NCBI RefSeq assembly: GCF_023631325.1
Contig: NZ_JALQDG010000017.1
Location: 1 to 64,000 of the forward strand
Reading direction: 5' to 3'
Length of the DNA: 64,000 bases
From: Caballeronia sp. INDeC2
GTDB lineage: Bacteria; Pseudomonadota; Gammaproteobacteria; Burkholderiales; Burkholderiaceae
A program made the position numbers and the translations under genes. Numbering within the stretch: position 1 is the first letter of the stretch; each line of letters opens with the position of its first letter. The notes below the pieces were generated by a model. That model was not told where the DNA came from and ran no database searches. It saw only the letters and a list, made by a program, of their open reading frames with translations. Shown here piece after piece: positions 1 through 10,091 of the stretch.

Positions 1-64
1 CATTACCAGCTCCGAAGAACCGGCCGCACCCAGCAATCAAGCGCCCACACTTATCGGCTGTTAG

Positions 65-77
65 TTTTTAAAGAGCA
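65..77 (-). promoter_or_regulatory. boxA antitermination element, rRNA operon leader
   Basis: On the minus strand this reads TGCTCTTTAAAAA, matching the bacterial rRNA boxA core (TGCTCTTTAA). It lies about 60 bases downstream of the predicted start of the strong promoter at 142-170. boxA in an rRNA leader recruits NusB/NusE antitermination factors. The remaining leader to position 1 continues without an open reading frame, and the 16S gene would lie beyond the left edge. This is inferred because no rRNA sequence is in the window. Confidence 0.65.
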
Positions 78-141
78 CATCGCAGGACAGTCACTACCTC
101 ACCACCGTCTTGCGTCGCTGCATCAGCAGCAGAGAAACAAG

Positions 142-170
142 ATTATGAACAACCCTTCGGTTCGTGTCAA
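142..170 (-). promoter_or_regulatory. strong sigma-70 promoter, probable rRNA operon promoter
   Basis: On the minus strand a perfect -35 hexamer TTGACA (165-170) is followed by a 17-base spacer and CATAAT (142-147), a near-ideal sigma-70 promoter. Transcription would start near 135 and run left through boxA. Together with boxA this is what is expected of an rrn promoter. It sits downstream of tRNA-Thr and its terminator, so it looks independent of that gene. Confidence 0.75.
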
Positions 171-220
171 CAAGAATTTCAAGCATTTCTTATCGACTCA
201 ACCTACTGATCCTGCCGACT

Positions 221-255
221 CAAAGCAAACGGGTCGTGCGGACATCGCACGACCC
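221..255 (-). terminator. intrinsic terminator of tRNA-Thr
   Basis: Two perfect 10-base arms (231-240 and 246-255) enclose a 5-base loop. On the minus strand the hairpin is followed by a T-rich tract (GTTTGCTTT). It starts 14 bases after the tRNA 3' end, so it most likely ends the tRNA-Thr transcript ahead of the rRNA promoter. Confidence 0.7.
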
Positions 256-269
256 GTCGGCGTAAGTCT

Positions 270-345
<76 letters not shown>

Positions 346-363
346 GAAGGACGAGATTCTACT

Positions 364-861
364 TCATTTAACGACTTTGAGGTGAGACCTCGCAGCTGAT
401 TTCGAAGCGTCGTCATCCGTGTCCGTTTGCGGCTCATGCTCCGACGCGGAATCCGCACGTTCGTCGACAGGTTCCTCGATGTGGCGTGTCTCACGCTCAG
501 GCGATCGTGCTCCGACGGACGTACTGGTCAACTCAGAGCCGGAATGCGTCTGCTCGACCGGGAACGCCATCCCCTGTCCGTTCTCGCGCGCGTAAATTGC
601 GAGCACGTTCGCGACCTGCACCTCGATCTTGTGCGACTTGCCGGAGAACCGCGCGCTAAACTCGATCCACTCGTTGCCCATCTGCAGCTGGCTCGTGGCC
701 TCGAAACTGATGTTCAATACGATCTCGTCGTTGCGCACGAACTGACGCGGCACGCGCGTGGCGGCATCGACCCGCACGGCGATATGGGGCGTGAAACCGT
801 TATCCGTGCACCACTCGTACAGCGCGCGCAACAGATACGGCTTGGTGGAAATCTCTTGCAT
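364..861 (-). CDS. sspB: ClpXP protease specificity-enhancing factor SspB
   Basis: 165 aa. SspB binds the ssrA degradation tag on rescued polypeptides and delivers them to ClpXP. The N-terminal ~105 residues contain the SspB fold signature (STKPYLLRALYEWC near the start, then hydrophobic strands ending in ANVLAIYARENGQGM). The remaining ~60 residues are acidic and low-complexity, as in the flexible SspB tail that carries the ClpX-binding motif at its end (LKVVK here). The start at 861 is chosen over an upstream in-frame codon at 891 because AGAGGAAAG lies just before it. It follows sspA, and this pair is a standard operon in proteobacteria. Confidence 0.93.
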   Translation of the reverse strand: MQEISTKPYLLRALYEWCTDNGFTPHIAVRVDAATRVPRQFVRNDEIVLNISFEATSQLQMGNEWIEFSARFSGKSHKIEVQVANVLAIYARENGQGMAFPVEQTHSGSELTSTSVGARSPERETRHIEEPVDERADSASEHEPQTDTDDDASKSAARSHLKVVK

Positions 862-924
862 CAACTTTCCTCTGCCGGAATGCGGCCGCACGAAACCGCG
901 CCGCCGCGTTCCTACGCACTCAAA

Positions 925-1536
925 CTATCGACGCATCACCTTTTCGGAAGGCGTCAGCGCTTCAATATAAGCCGGGCGGCTGAAAATCCGCTCGGCGTAC
1001 TTCATCAACGGTGCGGCGTTCTTCGACAATTCGATGCCGTAGTGATCCAGACGCCACAAGAGCGGCGCGATCGCGACGTCGAGCATCGAGAACTCCTCGC
1101 CCAGCATGTACTTGTTCTTCAGAAAGATCGGGGCGAGTTGCGTGAGGCGATCGCGGATCGCGCTGCGCGCCTTCTCGTGATTCTTCTCGGCGGCCTTGCC
1201 CTTTTCGTTTTCGAGCGTGCCGACGTGAACGAACAGTTCCTTCTCGAAGTTCAGCAGGAACAGGCGCGCGCGGGCGCGCTGGACCGGATCTGCCGGCATG
1301 AGTTGCGGGTGCGGGAAACGCTCGTCGATATATTCGTTGATGATATTCGACTCGTACAGGATCAGGTCGCGCTCGACGAGAATCGGCACCTGTCCGTACG
1401 GGTTCATCACCGCGATGTCTTCCGGCTTGTTGAACAGGTCAACGTCGCGAATCTCGAAATCCATGCCCTTTTCGAACAACACCAGCCGGCAGCGCTGGGA
1501 GAACGGGCAAGTAGTGCCGGAATACAGAACCATCAT
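925..1536 (-). CDS. sspA: stringent starvation protein A, GST-fold
   Basis: 203 aa. SspA is a glutathione-S-transferase-fold protein that binds RNA polymerase and alters promoter choice under starvation and acid stress; it usually lacks GST activity. The N-terminal thioredoxin-like domain carries the TTCPFSQRCR segment (residues 8-17), followed by an all-helical C-terminal domain (about 90-200). Length matches the family. It is upstream of sspB in the same direction, and downstream of petABC with a gap of about 90 bases, so separate transcription is plausible. Confidence 0.92.
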   Translation of the reverse strand: MMVLYSGTTCPFSQRCRLVLFEKGMDFEIRDVDLFNKPEDIAVMNPYGQVPILVERDLILYESNIINEYIDERFPHPQLMPADPVQRARARLFLLNFEKELFVHVGTLENEKGKAAEKNHEKARSAIRDRLTQLAPIFLKNKYMLGEEFSMLDVAIAPLLWRLDHYGIELSKNAAPLMKYAERIFSRPAYIEALTPSEKVMRR

Positions 1537-1629
1537 GTTTTTAAAGTTCCTTCAGTAAACTCGAAGGGCCGGCCGCGGCGTTTTCTCGCGGAAAACGTCA
1601 TCGCGCCGACCCACGCCGTCGAAGGCGCG

Positions 1630-2385
1630 CTATTTGATATCTTTCCAGTATGCCGCGTTCAGGCGCCACGCGAGGAAACTCAGGAGCGCCAGGAACAGCA
1701 GAACCCAGACACCGAGCCGCTTGCGCGTCTGCTGCGCGGGTTCCGCCATCCACGACATGTACGAAACGAGATCGGCCACAGTTGAATCATAATCCACGGA
1801 TGACAAGGCACCAGGCGTAACCTGAGTGTAACCGACGAATCTTCTTACCTTTTCGCCGGTCTTTTCGTCCGTATCGGTCTCGAATTTCGCATCGCGAATG
1901 CCCTGCAGGGTCCAGAGAACGTGCGGCATGCCGACATTCTCATACACGCGGTTGTTCCAGCCGGTCGGCCGCGTCGGGTCGCGATAAAAGCTCCGCAAGT
2001 ACGTATAGAGCCAGTCGTTGCCGCGCGCCCGCGCTTCCACCGACAGATCCGGCGGCGACGCGCCGAACCACGCTTTCGCGTCTTCCGGGCGCATCGCGAT
2101 GGACATCGTGTTGCCGACCTTGTCCGTCGAGAAGAGCAGGTTCTCCTGAATCTGCTTTTCACTGATGCCGATATCGGCTAACCGGTTGTACCGCATCAAA
2201 GTCGCGCTGTGGCAGTTCAGGCAGTAGTTTACAAAAACTTGGGCGCCATGTTGCAAGGACGCGAGATTGTCCGAGCTGTCAGGCGCCCGATCGAGCACCG
2301 CCTCTTCCTGCGCAAACGCCGGCGCCGCGCCGAACGCGAGCAGCGCCGCACCGATCATCGCTATTGTAGAGAGCCATTTTTTCAT
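1630..2385 (-). CDS. petC: ubiquinol-cytochrome c reductase, cytochrome c1
   Basis: 251 aa. This is the haem-c subunit of respiratory complex III and passes electrons from the Rieske centre to soluble cytochrome c in the periplasm. A signal peptide (residues 1-25, cleavage after AFA) precedes the haem-binding motif CLNCH (55-59). A C-terminal membrane anchor lies around residues 226-246. It is the last gene of petA-petB-petC. Its haem would be attached by the CcsB/Ccs1 system encoded at 58240-61678. Confidence 0.96.
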   Translation of the reverse strand: MKKWLSTIAMIGAALLAFGAAPAFAQEEAVLDRAPDSSDNLASLQHGAQVFVNYCLNCHSATLMRYNRLADIGISEKQIQENLLFSTDKVGNTMSIAMRPEDAKAWFGASPPDLSVEARARGNDWLYTYLRSFYRDPTRPTGWNNRVYENVGMPHVLWTLQGIRDAKFETDTDEKTGEKVRRFVGYTQVTPGALSSVDYDSTVADLVSYMSWMAEPAQQTRKRLGVWVLLFLALLSFLAWRLNAAYWKDIK

Positions 2386-2408
2386 CGTATTCGTCTCCGG
2401 ACGTGCGC

Positions 2409-3791
2409 TCAGTGAGGTTTGTAGTGCACTCGCTCAGGCGGCGTCTTGAATCTGCCGCGCGGCGTCCAGAAAGGCATGCCGAGAAAGAACGCGAAGTAAA
2501 TCAGCGCGCAGATTTGCGCAATCAGCGTCGCGGCCGGCGATGGCGGTCGCGTTCCCAGAAAGCCGAGCATCAGGAACGCGAAGATGAAGATCGCGTAAAA
2601 GACCTTGTGGAAGAGCGGCCGATAGCGGATGGACTTCACCGGACTGCGATCGAGCCACGGCAGGAAGAACAATGACACGACCGCCGTGCCCATCACGACC
2701 ACGCCCCAGAACTTCGATTCAGTCAGCGCCATGAAAATCAGCACGAGGACCGCGAGCACCGGAAGGCCGAGGCGCCACTTGCCGCGCCCCTTCACCAATG
2801 CGAGCAGCCCGAGTAGTGCGATGACGATCATTAGCACGATCTTGAACGGATCGGTGGTGGCGCGAAGCATCGCGTAGAACGCGGTGAAGTACCACACGGG
2901 CGCGATCTCGGGTGGCGTCTGCAGCGGGTTGGCCGGTACGAAGTTGTTGGCTTCGAGGAAGTAGCCGCCCATTTCCGGCGCGAAGAAGATGATCGCCGCG
3001 AAGATCAGCAGAAACACGCACACGCCCATAAAGTCGTGCACCGAGTAATACGGATGAAACGGAATACCGTCGAGCGGAATGCCGTCCGGCCCCTTCTTCG
3101 CCTTGATCTCGATGCCGTCCGGATTGTTCGAGCCGACTTCGTGCAGCGCGACCAGATGCGCGACCACGAGCCCGATCAGCACGAGCGGAATCGCGATCAC
3201 GTGGAACGCGAAGAAGCGGTTCAGCGTGACATCCGACACGACGTAATCGCCGCGAATCCACAGCGACAGATCCGGGCCGATGAACGGAATCGCCGAGAAC
3301 AGATTCACGATCACCTGCGCGCCCCAGAACGACATCTGCCCCCACGGCAGCAGATAGCCGAAGAACGCTTCGGCCATGAGGCACAGGAAGATCGCGCACC
3401 CGAAGATCCAGACGAGTTCGCGCGGCTTGCGGTACGACCCGTACATCAGCCCGCGGAACATGTGCAGATAGACGACGACGAAGAACATGGACGCGCCCGT
3501 CGAGTGCATATAACGGATGAGCCAGCCCCACGGCACCTCGCGCATGATGTACTCGACCGATGCGAACGCGAGCGTCGCATCGGGCTTGTAGTTCATCGTC
3601 AGGAAAATGCCGGTGACGATCTGATTCACCAGCACCAGCAGCGCGAGCGAGCCGAAGAAGTACCAGAAGTTGAAGTTCTTCGGCGCGTAGTACTCGGATA
3701 CGTGCTTCTTCCAGGTCGAGGTCATCGGAAACCGGCGGTCGATCCAACCGGTCAACCCCGTTGTCTCCACTTCCTTGTCTGCGGTCGCCAT
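2409..3791 (-). CDS. petB: ubiquinol-cytochrome c reductase, cytochrome b
   Basis: 460 aa. This is the integral membrane subunit of complex III holding haems bL and bH and both quinone sites. Haem-ligand histidines are visible in HSTGASMFFVVVYLHMFRG and in the FAFHVIAI...VVAHLVALHEVG helix. The quinol-oxidation loop reads PVWY in place of the mitochondrial PEWY, as is common in beta- and gammaproteobacteria. The start codon directly abuts the petA stop (TAAATG), indicating coupled translation. Confidence 0.97.
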   Translation of the reverse strand: MATADKEVETTGLTGWIDRRFPMTSTWKKHVSEYYAPKNFNFWYFFGSLALLVLVNQIVTGIFLTMNYKPDATLAFASVEYIMREVPWGWLIRYMHSTGASMFFVVVYLHMFRGLMYGSYRKPRELVWIFGCAIFLCLMAEAFFGYLLPWGQMSFWGAQVIVNLFSAIPFIGPDLSLWIRGDYVVSDVTLNRFFAFHVIAIPLVLIGLVVAHLVALHEVGSNNPDGIEIKAKKGPDGIPLDGIPFHPYYSVHDFMGVCVFLLIFAAIIFFAPEMGGYFLEANNFVPANPLQTPPEIAPVWYFTAFYAMLRATTDPFKIVLMIVIALLGLLALVKGRGKWRLGLPVLAVLVLIFMALTESKFWGVVVMGTAVVSLFFLPWLDRSPVKSIRYRPLFHKVFYAIFIFAFLMLGFLGTRPPSPAATLIAQICALIYFAFFLGMPFWTPRGRFKTPPERVHYKPH

Positions 3792-4412
3792 TTACGCCTC
3801 TCCCTTTTCGTCCTTGCCGATCACGAGTTGCGTCGCGGATGTGAACATGAACGGCGGAATGTCCAGGTTCTGCGGCGCGGGCTTGTTCTTGAAGACGCGG
3901 CCCGCCATGTCGTAGGTGGAGCCGTGGCACGGGCAAAGGAAGCCGCCCGGCCAGTTATCGGGGAGATTGGGTTGCGCACCCTCCTGGAAACGCGGCGTCG
4001 GCGTGCAGCCGAGATGCGTGCACACGGCGACCGCCACGAGAATGTTTCTGTGATCGGCGCGCGAGCGATACTCGTTGTTGCAGTACTCCGGCAACGGCAT
4101 CGAAAATTCCATTTTGGACTTCGGGTCGGCCACTTCGTTGTCGGCTTTTTTGACGTCGGCCAGCATTTCGTCGGTGCGATTGACGATCCACACCGGCTTG
4201 CCGCGCCAGGCGACCGTCATCATTTCGCCCGGCTTGAGTCCGCTGATATCGACCTCGACGGGCGCGCCCGCCGCCTTGGCCTTCTCCGATGGAGCAAACG
4301 AACCCACAAAAGGAACTACGGTTGCCACAGCTCCGAAACCACCTGCTGCGGTCGTCGCAATCAGCCAGGTACGGCGGCCGCCGTCGACGCGTTTTTCATC
4401 CTTGTCTCGCAT
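3792..4412 (-). CDS. petA: ubiquinol-cytochrome c reductase, Rieske iron-sulfur subunit
   Basis: 206 aa. This is the [2Fe-2S] subunit of complex III. Cluster ligands are in CTHLGC (C131, H133, C136) and CPCHG (C160, C162, H163). The N-terminus has a twin-arginine motif (GGRRTWLIA, residues 11-19) and a hydrophobic stretch that stays as membrane anchor, so export by the TatABC system at 6712-8327 is expected. An in-frame TTG lies 12 bases upstream at 4424, but the ATG at 4412 with GGGG upstream is preferred. Confidence 0.95.
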   Translation of the reverse strand: MRDKDEKRVDGGRRTWLIATTAAGGFGAVATVVPFVGSFAPSEKAKAAGAPVEVDISGLKPGEMMTVAWRGKPVWIVNRTDEMLADVKKADNEVADPKSKMEFSMPLPEYCNNEYRSRADHRNILVAVAVCTHLGCTPTPRFQEGAQPNLPDNWPGGFLCPCHGSTYDMAGRVFKNKPAPQNLDIPPFMFTSATQLVIGKDEKGEA

Positions 4413-4508
4413 CACACGCCCCAATTCTGAGTTGGATTTATACCGTCACATCAGTTGTTCGCCGTTAGTGTGCGCGAATGGAGTTAGCATTTACAAGGGC
4501 TGACTAGC

Positions 4509-4528
4509 AAAAATCACTCGAAGTGATT
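4509..4528 (-). terminator. weak intrinsic terminator after the Nif3-family gene
   Basis: A 7-bp inverted repeat AATCACT/AGTGATT with a 3-base loop is followed on the minus strand by TTTT. It lies about 100 bases past the stop of the Nif3-family gene and upstream of petA. The stem is AT-rich, so efficiency is doubtful. The rest of 4413-4630 shows no gene. Confidence 0.35.
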
Positions 4529-4630
4529 GATGCTTCAGGGTTTTCCCCACGTTTTCCGCGCAATATCGTGAAGCGTTCATTTAAGGCAACTGCAAGCGCC
4601 AAATAATGGGCGCACCGGCTTAACAGCGTA

Positions 4631-5377
4631 TTAAACCGGATTATCGATATCGATAAAAAGATGTTCGATATCGAACTGCTCCGACAAATGCGCGCCCAGC
4701 GCCTGCACGCCGTAGCGCTCCGTCGCGTGATGCCCGGCCGCGATGTACGCCACGCCCGATTCCGCCGCGATATGCATGGTCTGCTCCGAGACCTCGCCGC
4801 TCAGATATACGTCCGCGCGCGCCGCAATCGCGTCTTCGAAATAACCCTGCGCGCCGCCCGTGCACCACGCCACGCGTCGCAATTCCTTATCCGTATCGCC
4901 GAATACGAGCGGCTTCCTGCCAAGCGCGTTCTCGACCATCGCGCTGAAATGCTCGAGCGAAAGCGGCATCGCGAGCGTCGCGACCCAGCCGAGGTCCTGA
5001 TCGGCGAAACGCCCATCGGCGATCAGTCCGAGCCGCGCGCCGATCTGCGCGTTGTTGCCCACTTCCGGGTGCGAATCGAGCGGAAGATGATAAGCAAAGA
5101 GATTGATGTCGTTGGCGATCAGCGTGCGCAACCGGCGGTACTTGCGCCCCGTGATCTGCGGCGCCTCGTTGCGCCAGAAATAGCCGTGATGCACGAGCAC
5201 GGTGTCCGCGCCCCATTCCAGCGCGGCCTCGAGGAACGCCTGTGAGGCCGTCACGCCGGTCGCGATCTTCTGCACGCGGCGCGCGCCTTCAACCTGCAGA
5301 CCGTTCGGGCAATAGTCCTTGAAGCGGCCGATTTCCAGCAGATTGTTCAGATACAATTCGAGTTCGATCCGATCCAT
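4631..5377 (-). CDS. Nif3-like dinuclear metal centre protein (YbgI family)
   Basis: 248 aa, a typical length for the YbgI/Nif3 family, which forms hexameric toroids with a two-metal site per subunit. Some members have been given GTP cyclohydrolase I type 2 names, but the physiological role is unsettled. Metal-ligand residues are visible: HHGYFW (H63, H64), YHLPLD (H97, D101) and GHHATERYG near residue 215. It is divergently oriented from the protease gene, with about 20 bases between their starts, so they must share or overlap promoter space. Confidence 0.88.
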   Translation of the reverse strand: MDRIELELYLNNLLEIGRFKDYCPNGLQVEGARRVQKIATGVTASQAFLEAALEWGADTVLVHHGYFWRNEAPQITGRKYRRLRTLIANDINLFAYHLPLDSHPEVGNNAQIGARLGLIADGRFADQDLGWVATLAMPLSLEHFSAMVENALGRKPLVFGDTDKELRRVAWCTGGAQGYFEDAIAARADVYLSGEVSEQTMHIAAESGVAYIAAGHHATERYGVQALGAHLSEQFDIEHLFIDIDNPV

Positions 5378-5397
5378 GAAATCCTCTATCCCTTCAA

Positions 5398-6624
<1,227 letters not shown>

Positions 6625-6644
6625 ACCGCCGCATCCACGAAAAC

Positions 6645-6681
6645 AAAAAGGCAGCTTCGATTACCCGAAGCTGCCTTTTTT
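6645..6681. terminator. bidirectional intrinsic terminator between the protease gene and tatC
   Basis: A strong GC stem (GGCAGCTTCG paired with CGAAGCTGCC) is flanked by A5 on the left and T7 on the right, so it can work on both strands. It separates the convergent protease and tatC transcripts. Confidence 0.85.
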
Positions 6682-6711
6682 GTAAGCCGCCGCTGCGACA
6701 ACACGCCGCAC

Positions 6712-7488
6712 TTATTCCGCCGCCGGCTCCTCGTTCTTGACCGGCTCCTTGCCGATCACGAGCCGCGCCGCGATGATGCCCGCCTCGTACAAAATGACGA
6801 GCGGAATCGCGAGAATCAGCTGCGAGAAAACGTCGGGCGGCGTGACGACCGCCGAAATGACGAACGCGCCGACGATCACGTAGGGGCGGATCTGCTTGAG
6901 CTTCTGGATCGATACAACGCCCATGCGCGCGAGCAGCACGACGACGATCGGCACTTCGAACGTCACCCCGAACGCGATGAACATCGTCAGCACGAAGCTC
7001 AGATAGTTGTCGATATCCGTCGTCATCTCCGCGCCGAGCGGCGCGTTGTAGTGCGCCATCACGCGGAAAATCGTGGGAAACACGACGAAGTACGCGAACG
7101 CCATGCCACACAGGAAAAGCGTGTAGCTGCTGAAAACGAGCGGCCCGACGAGCTTCTTCTCGTGCTGATACAGCCCCGGCGCGACGAAAGCCCAGACCTG
7201 ATACAGCACGAACGGCAGCGCGATCACGAAGGCGACGAGCATCGTCACCTTCATCGGCACGAAGAACGAGCCGGTGACGTCGGTGACGATCATCTTGCCG
7301 TCGGCTGGCAGGTTCTGCATCAGCGGACGGGCGAGAAGCTTGAAGATGTCCGGCGCCCAGTACACCAGCGCGATGAATACGACGATGACCGAAGCGCCCG
7401 CGCGAATGATGCGGTCGCGCAATTCGACCAGATGCGAAATGAACGTCTCTTCGACGGGCTCTTCTTTAATGTGTTGCGGGTCGCTCAC
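6712..7488 (-). CDS. tatC: twin-arginine translocase subunit TatC
   Basis: 258 aa. TatC is the polytopic receptor of the Tat system and recognises RR signal peptides. The conserved N-terminal motif FISHLVELRDR (residues 16-26) and the periplasmic FGVTFEVPIV segment are present, with six predicted membrane helices. It is last in tatA-tatB-tatC. Two likely substrates, PetA and MsrP, are encoded in this window. Confidence 0.96.
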   Translation of the reverse strand: MSDPQHIKEEPVEETFISHLVELRDRIIRAGASVIVVFIALVYWAPDIFKLLARPLMQNLPADGKMIVTDVTGSFFVPMKVTMLVAFVIALPFVLYQVWAFVAPGLYQHEKKLVGPLVFSSYTLFLCGMAFAYFVVFPTIFRVMAHYNAPLGAEMTTDIDNYLSFVLTMFIAFGVTFEVPIVVVLLARMGVVSIQKLKQIRPYVIVGAFVISAVVTPPDVFSQLILAIPLVILYEAGIIAARLVIGKEPVKNEEPAAE

Positions 7489-7532
7489 GCCGGCCCTCGG
7501 TAGAAATCATCGATGAAGGAAGCGCGGCTCGC

Positions 7533-8054
7533 TCAGAAGAACTTCGTCTGCCGGCGCAGGGTGGCAGGCGTATGACGAGCGACGCGCGCCGCGCCCGATT
7601 GGACCCGCGTGCGACGAGAAGTCGTGCGCTTGTACCAGTTGGGAATCGCGGCCTGCTTCACGCGCCAGTTCTTGCGCCTGGTCGACGTCGATGAAGACGT
7701 GCTCGCCCAGGGCTTGTCCGACGCGGTGCTGTCCGCCGATTCGCCCGCGATGCTCGGCGTGACCGACGTGCCCTCTTTCCATGCATCGTTCAATTCGGAT
7801 TCATGGCGACGCAGCGTGTCCTGAATCGTCGATTCGACGTTGGAGGCCGCGGTTTCGAACTCGGTGCGCATTTTCTTCAGCTCATCGAGTTCCATCTCGC
7901 GCGCGACTTCCGATTTGACGTCGTTGATATAACGCTGCGCGCGTCCGAACAGCGCCCCCGCGGTGCGAGCGACGCCGGGCAAGCGCTCCGGCCCGAGGAC
8001 CACCAGCGCAACGACGCCGATGACCGCCATTTTGGTCAGACCGAGATCGAGCAT
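7533..8054 (-). CDS. tatB: Sec-independent translocase subunit TatB
   Basis: 173 aa. TatB bridges TatC and TatA. It has the N-terminal membrane helix (MAVIGVVALVVLGPERLP), the conserved GPE kink and an amphipathic helix (about 25-60). The C-terminal half is basic and rich in Ser, Thr and Arg (residues ~115-173), longer than the tail of many TatB proteins. The reading frame has no break, so this looks native. Confidence 0.92.
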   Translation of the reverse strand: MLDLGLTKMAVIGVVALVVLGPERLPGVARTAGALFGRAQRYINDVKSEVAREMELDELKKMRTEFETAASNVESTIQDTLRRHESELNDAWKEGTSVTPSIAGESADSTASDKPWASTSSSTSTRRKNWRVKQAAIPNWYKRTTSRRTRVQSGAARVARHTPATLRRQTKFF

Positions 8055-8090
8055 TGAACGAAAAGTGGAGGGTTACCGTCGGCGGACGGA

Positions 8091-8327
8091 TTAGCGGTAG
8101 TCGCCCGAACGGGACTTGTCCTTCGCCTCGACGTCGACGGCGCCGTTCCGCGGAAGCTCGCGCTGATCGCCCGTATTTGCCGGCGTGTCGCCTTCGCGCA
8201 TGCCTTCCTTGAAACCTTTCACCGCGCCGCCCAGATCGCCGCCGATATTGCGCAGCTTCTTCGTGCCGAACACAAGCGCCACGATCAGCAAAACGATCAA
8301 CCAATGCCAAATGCTTAACGAACCCAT
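8091..8327 (-). CDS. tatA: Sec-independent translocase subunit TatA
   Basis: 78 aa. TatA oligomerises to form the Tat conduit. It starts [21 protein letters not shown] with the [10 protein letters not shown] hinge and amphipathic helix, then a charged tail ending SRSGDYR. It is first of the tat genes; its start is about 155 bases downstream of hinT, a gap in which I see no gene or clear promoter. Confidence 0.95.
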   Translation of the reverse strand: MGSLSIWHWLIVLLIVALVFGTKKLRNIGGDLGGAVKGFKEGMREGDTPANTGDQRELPRNGAVDVEAKDKSRSGDYR

Positions 8328-8483
8328 GAATGAAAACTCTCCGTAATTCCGCCCCGATTTGGGTGCCGAGGACGGAAGACTGGCCTTGCGGCCTCGGCCA
8401 AGACTGATCGCCTCAACCTGAACTATCGATTTTGCTCGCCCAATATTTCACTGGAAAGGAAAACGCCGACATAGATCACGGCA

Positions 8484-8846
8484 TTACCCCATTCGGCGCC
8501 ACGGGCGCTCGCCGGCCAACAAATGCGCGTGGATGTGATACACCTCCTGCCCGCCGCCCGGTCCGGTATTAATTACCGTGCGAAAACCGGTGTTCCCTCC
8601 CGTGTAGGAGACACCCAGATCTTTCGCCAATCGTCCGACGAGGCTCACCATTCTACCAAGCAGCGGACTGTCACTTTCTGTGCAGTGGGAAAGTGTTTCA
8701 ATATGCTTGCGCGGGATCACCAGCACATGCACCGGCGCGGCCGGGTTGATGTCGTTGAAGGCGACGAACTCGTCGTCCTCATAGACCTTCGTACTCGGCA
8801 GTTGGCCAGTGGCGATCTTGCAGAAAATGCAGTTGTCTTGACTCAT
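8484..8846 (-). CDS. hinT: histidine triad (HIT) nucleotide-binding protein
   Basis: 120 aa. HinT-type purine nucleoside phosphoramidase, cytosolic. The catalytic triad motif HIHAHLL (H104, H106, H108) and the C-terminal W/RRMG tail are present. CIFCK (C6, C9) near the start is a zinc-site remnant common in the family. It lies between the DUF4870-like gene and tatA in the his-tat series. Confidence 0.93.
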   Translation of the reverse strand: MSQDNCIFCKIATGQLPSTKVYEDDEFVAFNDINPAAPVHVLVIPRKHIETLSHCTESDSPLLGRMVSLVGRLAKDLGVSYTGGNTGFRTVINTGPGGGQEVYHIHAHLLAGERPWRRMG

Positions 8847-8893
8847 GTATATCCCGTGTCTCCCGTTGCCGGACCGGATTGATCAAAGCGGAC

Positions 8894-9286
8894 TCAAAAC
8901 CACGCGCGCGGTTCGATCGTCTTGTTCTCATAGAGATACAACCAGCCCTTGATGATGCGATAAAGCGTCCAGATGCTGACCGCGGCGAGAATCAGGAAGC
9001 CGATGCCGATCCAGATCGTCGCAAATCCGATCACGTGGCCCAGCACCGCCCACCAGAACGTGCGGATCTGCCAGGTGAAGTGATCCTCGTACGGCGTGCC
9101 GGCTGCGTCACTTCGTTTGACGTAGTTGAGGATGATCGCGACCAGGCCGGTCAGCCCACCGGTCAGCCAGTAGACGGCATACAACGCGTACAAAACGTGC
9201 GTGAACGTGCGCATGTTGCGCAGACGCTCCGGGTCATCCGAGTTCTGAACGACGGGTGGCGGATAGGGTTCGTACTGCCGGTTCAT
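8894..9286 (-). CDS. DUF4870-like small membrane protein
   Basis: 130 aa. The N-terminus is rich in Pro and Tyr (RQYEPYPPP), followed by three hydrophobic segments (about residues 25-55, 78-105 and 100-118). This is typical of DUF4870/YtxH-neighbour membrane proteins of unknown function. The start at 9286 is fixed by AAGGAGG upstream. It directly follows hisE and is probably cotranscribed. No enzymatic motif is visible. Confidence 0.75.
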   Translation of the reverse strand: MNRQYEPYPPPVVQNSDDPERLRNMRTFTHVLYALYAVYWLTGGLTGLVAIILNYVKRSDAAGTPYEDHFTWQIRTFWWAVLGHVIGFATIWIGIGFLILAAVSIWTLYRIIKGWLYLYENKTIEPRAWF

Positions 9287-9318
9287 GCTGCCCTCCTTCG
9301 CTCGAAGCGAGACGCTCG

Positions 9319-9687
9319 TCAGCTGCCGCTTTGCTCGCGCTCGCGCGACTTGCGCAGCGCTTTTTCCTCGATCCCCGACAAGCCTTCGCGACGTTCCAGT
9401 TCCGCGACGACATCGGCGGGGCTCAGGTCGAAATGCGACAGCATCACGAGACAATGAAACCACAAATCGGCGACTTCGCTGACGAGCGCTTTCGGCGCGC
9501 CGCCATGACGCGCGTCCTTCGCGGCGAGCACGACTTCCGTTGCTTCCTCGCCGATCTTTTTCAGGACCGCGTCGTCGCCTTTGTGAAAGAGTCGCGAAAC
9601 GTAGGATTGTTCCGGATCGCCGCCTTTGCGACTGTCGATAACGGAGGCGAGGCGCAGCAGCGTGTCGAGCGTATTGGCTTGCGTCAT
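9319..9687 (-). CDS. hisE: phosphoribosyl-ATP pyrophosphatase
   Basis: 122 aa. HisE performs step 2 of histidine synthesis, hydrolysing PR-ATP to PR-AMP. The MazG-like metal-binding motif GEEATEV and the later EVADLWFH are present. Its ATG overlaps the hisI stop by 4 bases (ATGA). HisI and HisE are separate proteins here, unlike the fused HisIE of enterics. Confidence 0.95.
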   Translation of the reverse strand: MTQANTLDTLLRLASVIDSRKGGDPEQSYVSRLFHKGDDAVLKKIGEEATEVVLAAKDARHGGAPKALVSEVADLWFHCLVMLSHFDLSPADVVAELERREGLSGIEEKALRKSREREQSGS

Positions 9688-10088
9688 TTGTAGATGCTTT
9701 CTGGGTCTTTCAGGACCGGCTCGACGGCGACCCACTCGCCGCTGTCCGCCGTGCCCTCGAATTTCTGGAAAAAACAGGAATGGCGGCCGGTGTGGCACGC
9801 GATGCCCGATACCTGCTCGACCTTGAGCAGCACGACGTCTTCGTCGCAATCGAGGCGCACGTCGTGGACGTGCTGGACGTGACCCGACTCCTCGCCCTTG
9901 AACCACAGCCGCTGACGCGAACGCGAGAAGTACACCGCGCGCTTCAGCTCAACGGTCTTCGCGAGCGCCTCGCGATTCATCCACGCGAACATCAGCACGT
10001 CGTTGGTCGATGCTTCCTGCGCGATCACCGGCACGAGGCCGTTCGCGTCCCACTTCACGTGGTCGAGCCAGGTCATTTGATCGCTCAT
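9684..10088 (-). CDS. hisI: phosphoribosyl-AMP cyclohydrolase
   Basis: 134 aa. HisI performs step 3 of histidine synthesis, opening the adenine ring of PR-AMP. Metal-binding features are visible: DCDEDVVL and the zinc cysteines in [11 protein letters not shown]. It is 3 bases from hisF and overlaps hisE by 4 bases. Confidence 0.96.
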   Translation of the reverse strand: MSDQMTWLDHVKWDANGLVPVIAQEASTNDVLMFAWMNREALAKTVELKRAVYFSRSRQRLWFKGEESGHVQHVHDVRLDCDEDVVLLKVEQVSGIACHTGRHSCFFQKFEGTADSGEWVAVEPVLKDPESIYK

Positions 10089-10091
10089 CGC

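Noticed and set aside
7533..7700. Frameshift at the end of tatB
   Set aside because: The basic Ser/Thr/Arg-rich tail looked odd, but the frame is continuous to a stop and the composition is steady, so it is probably the native tail.
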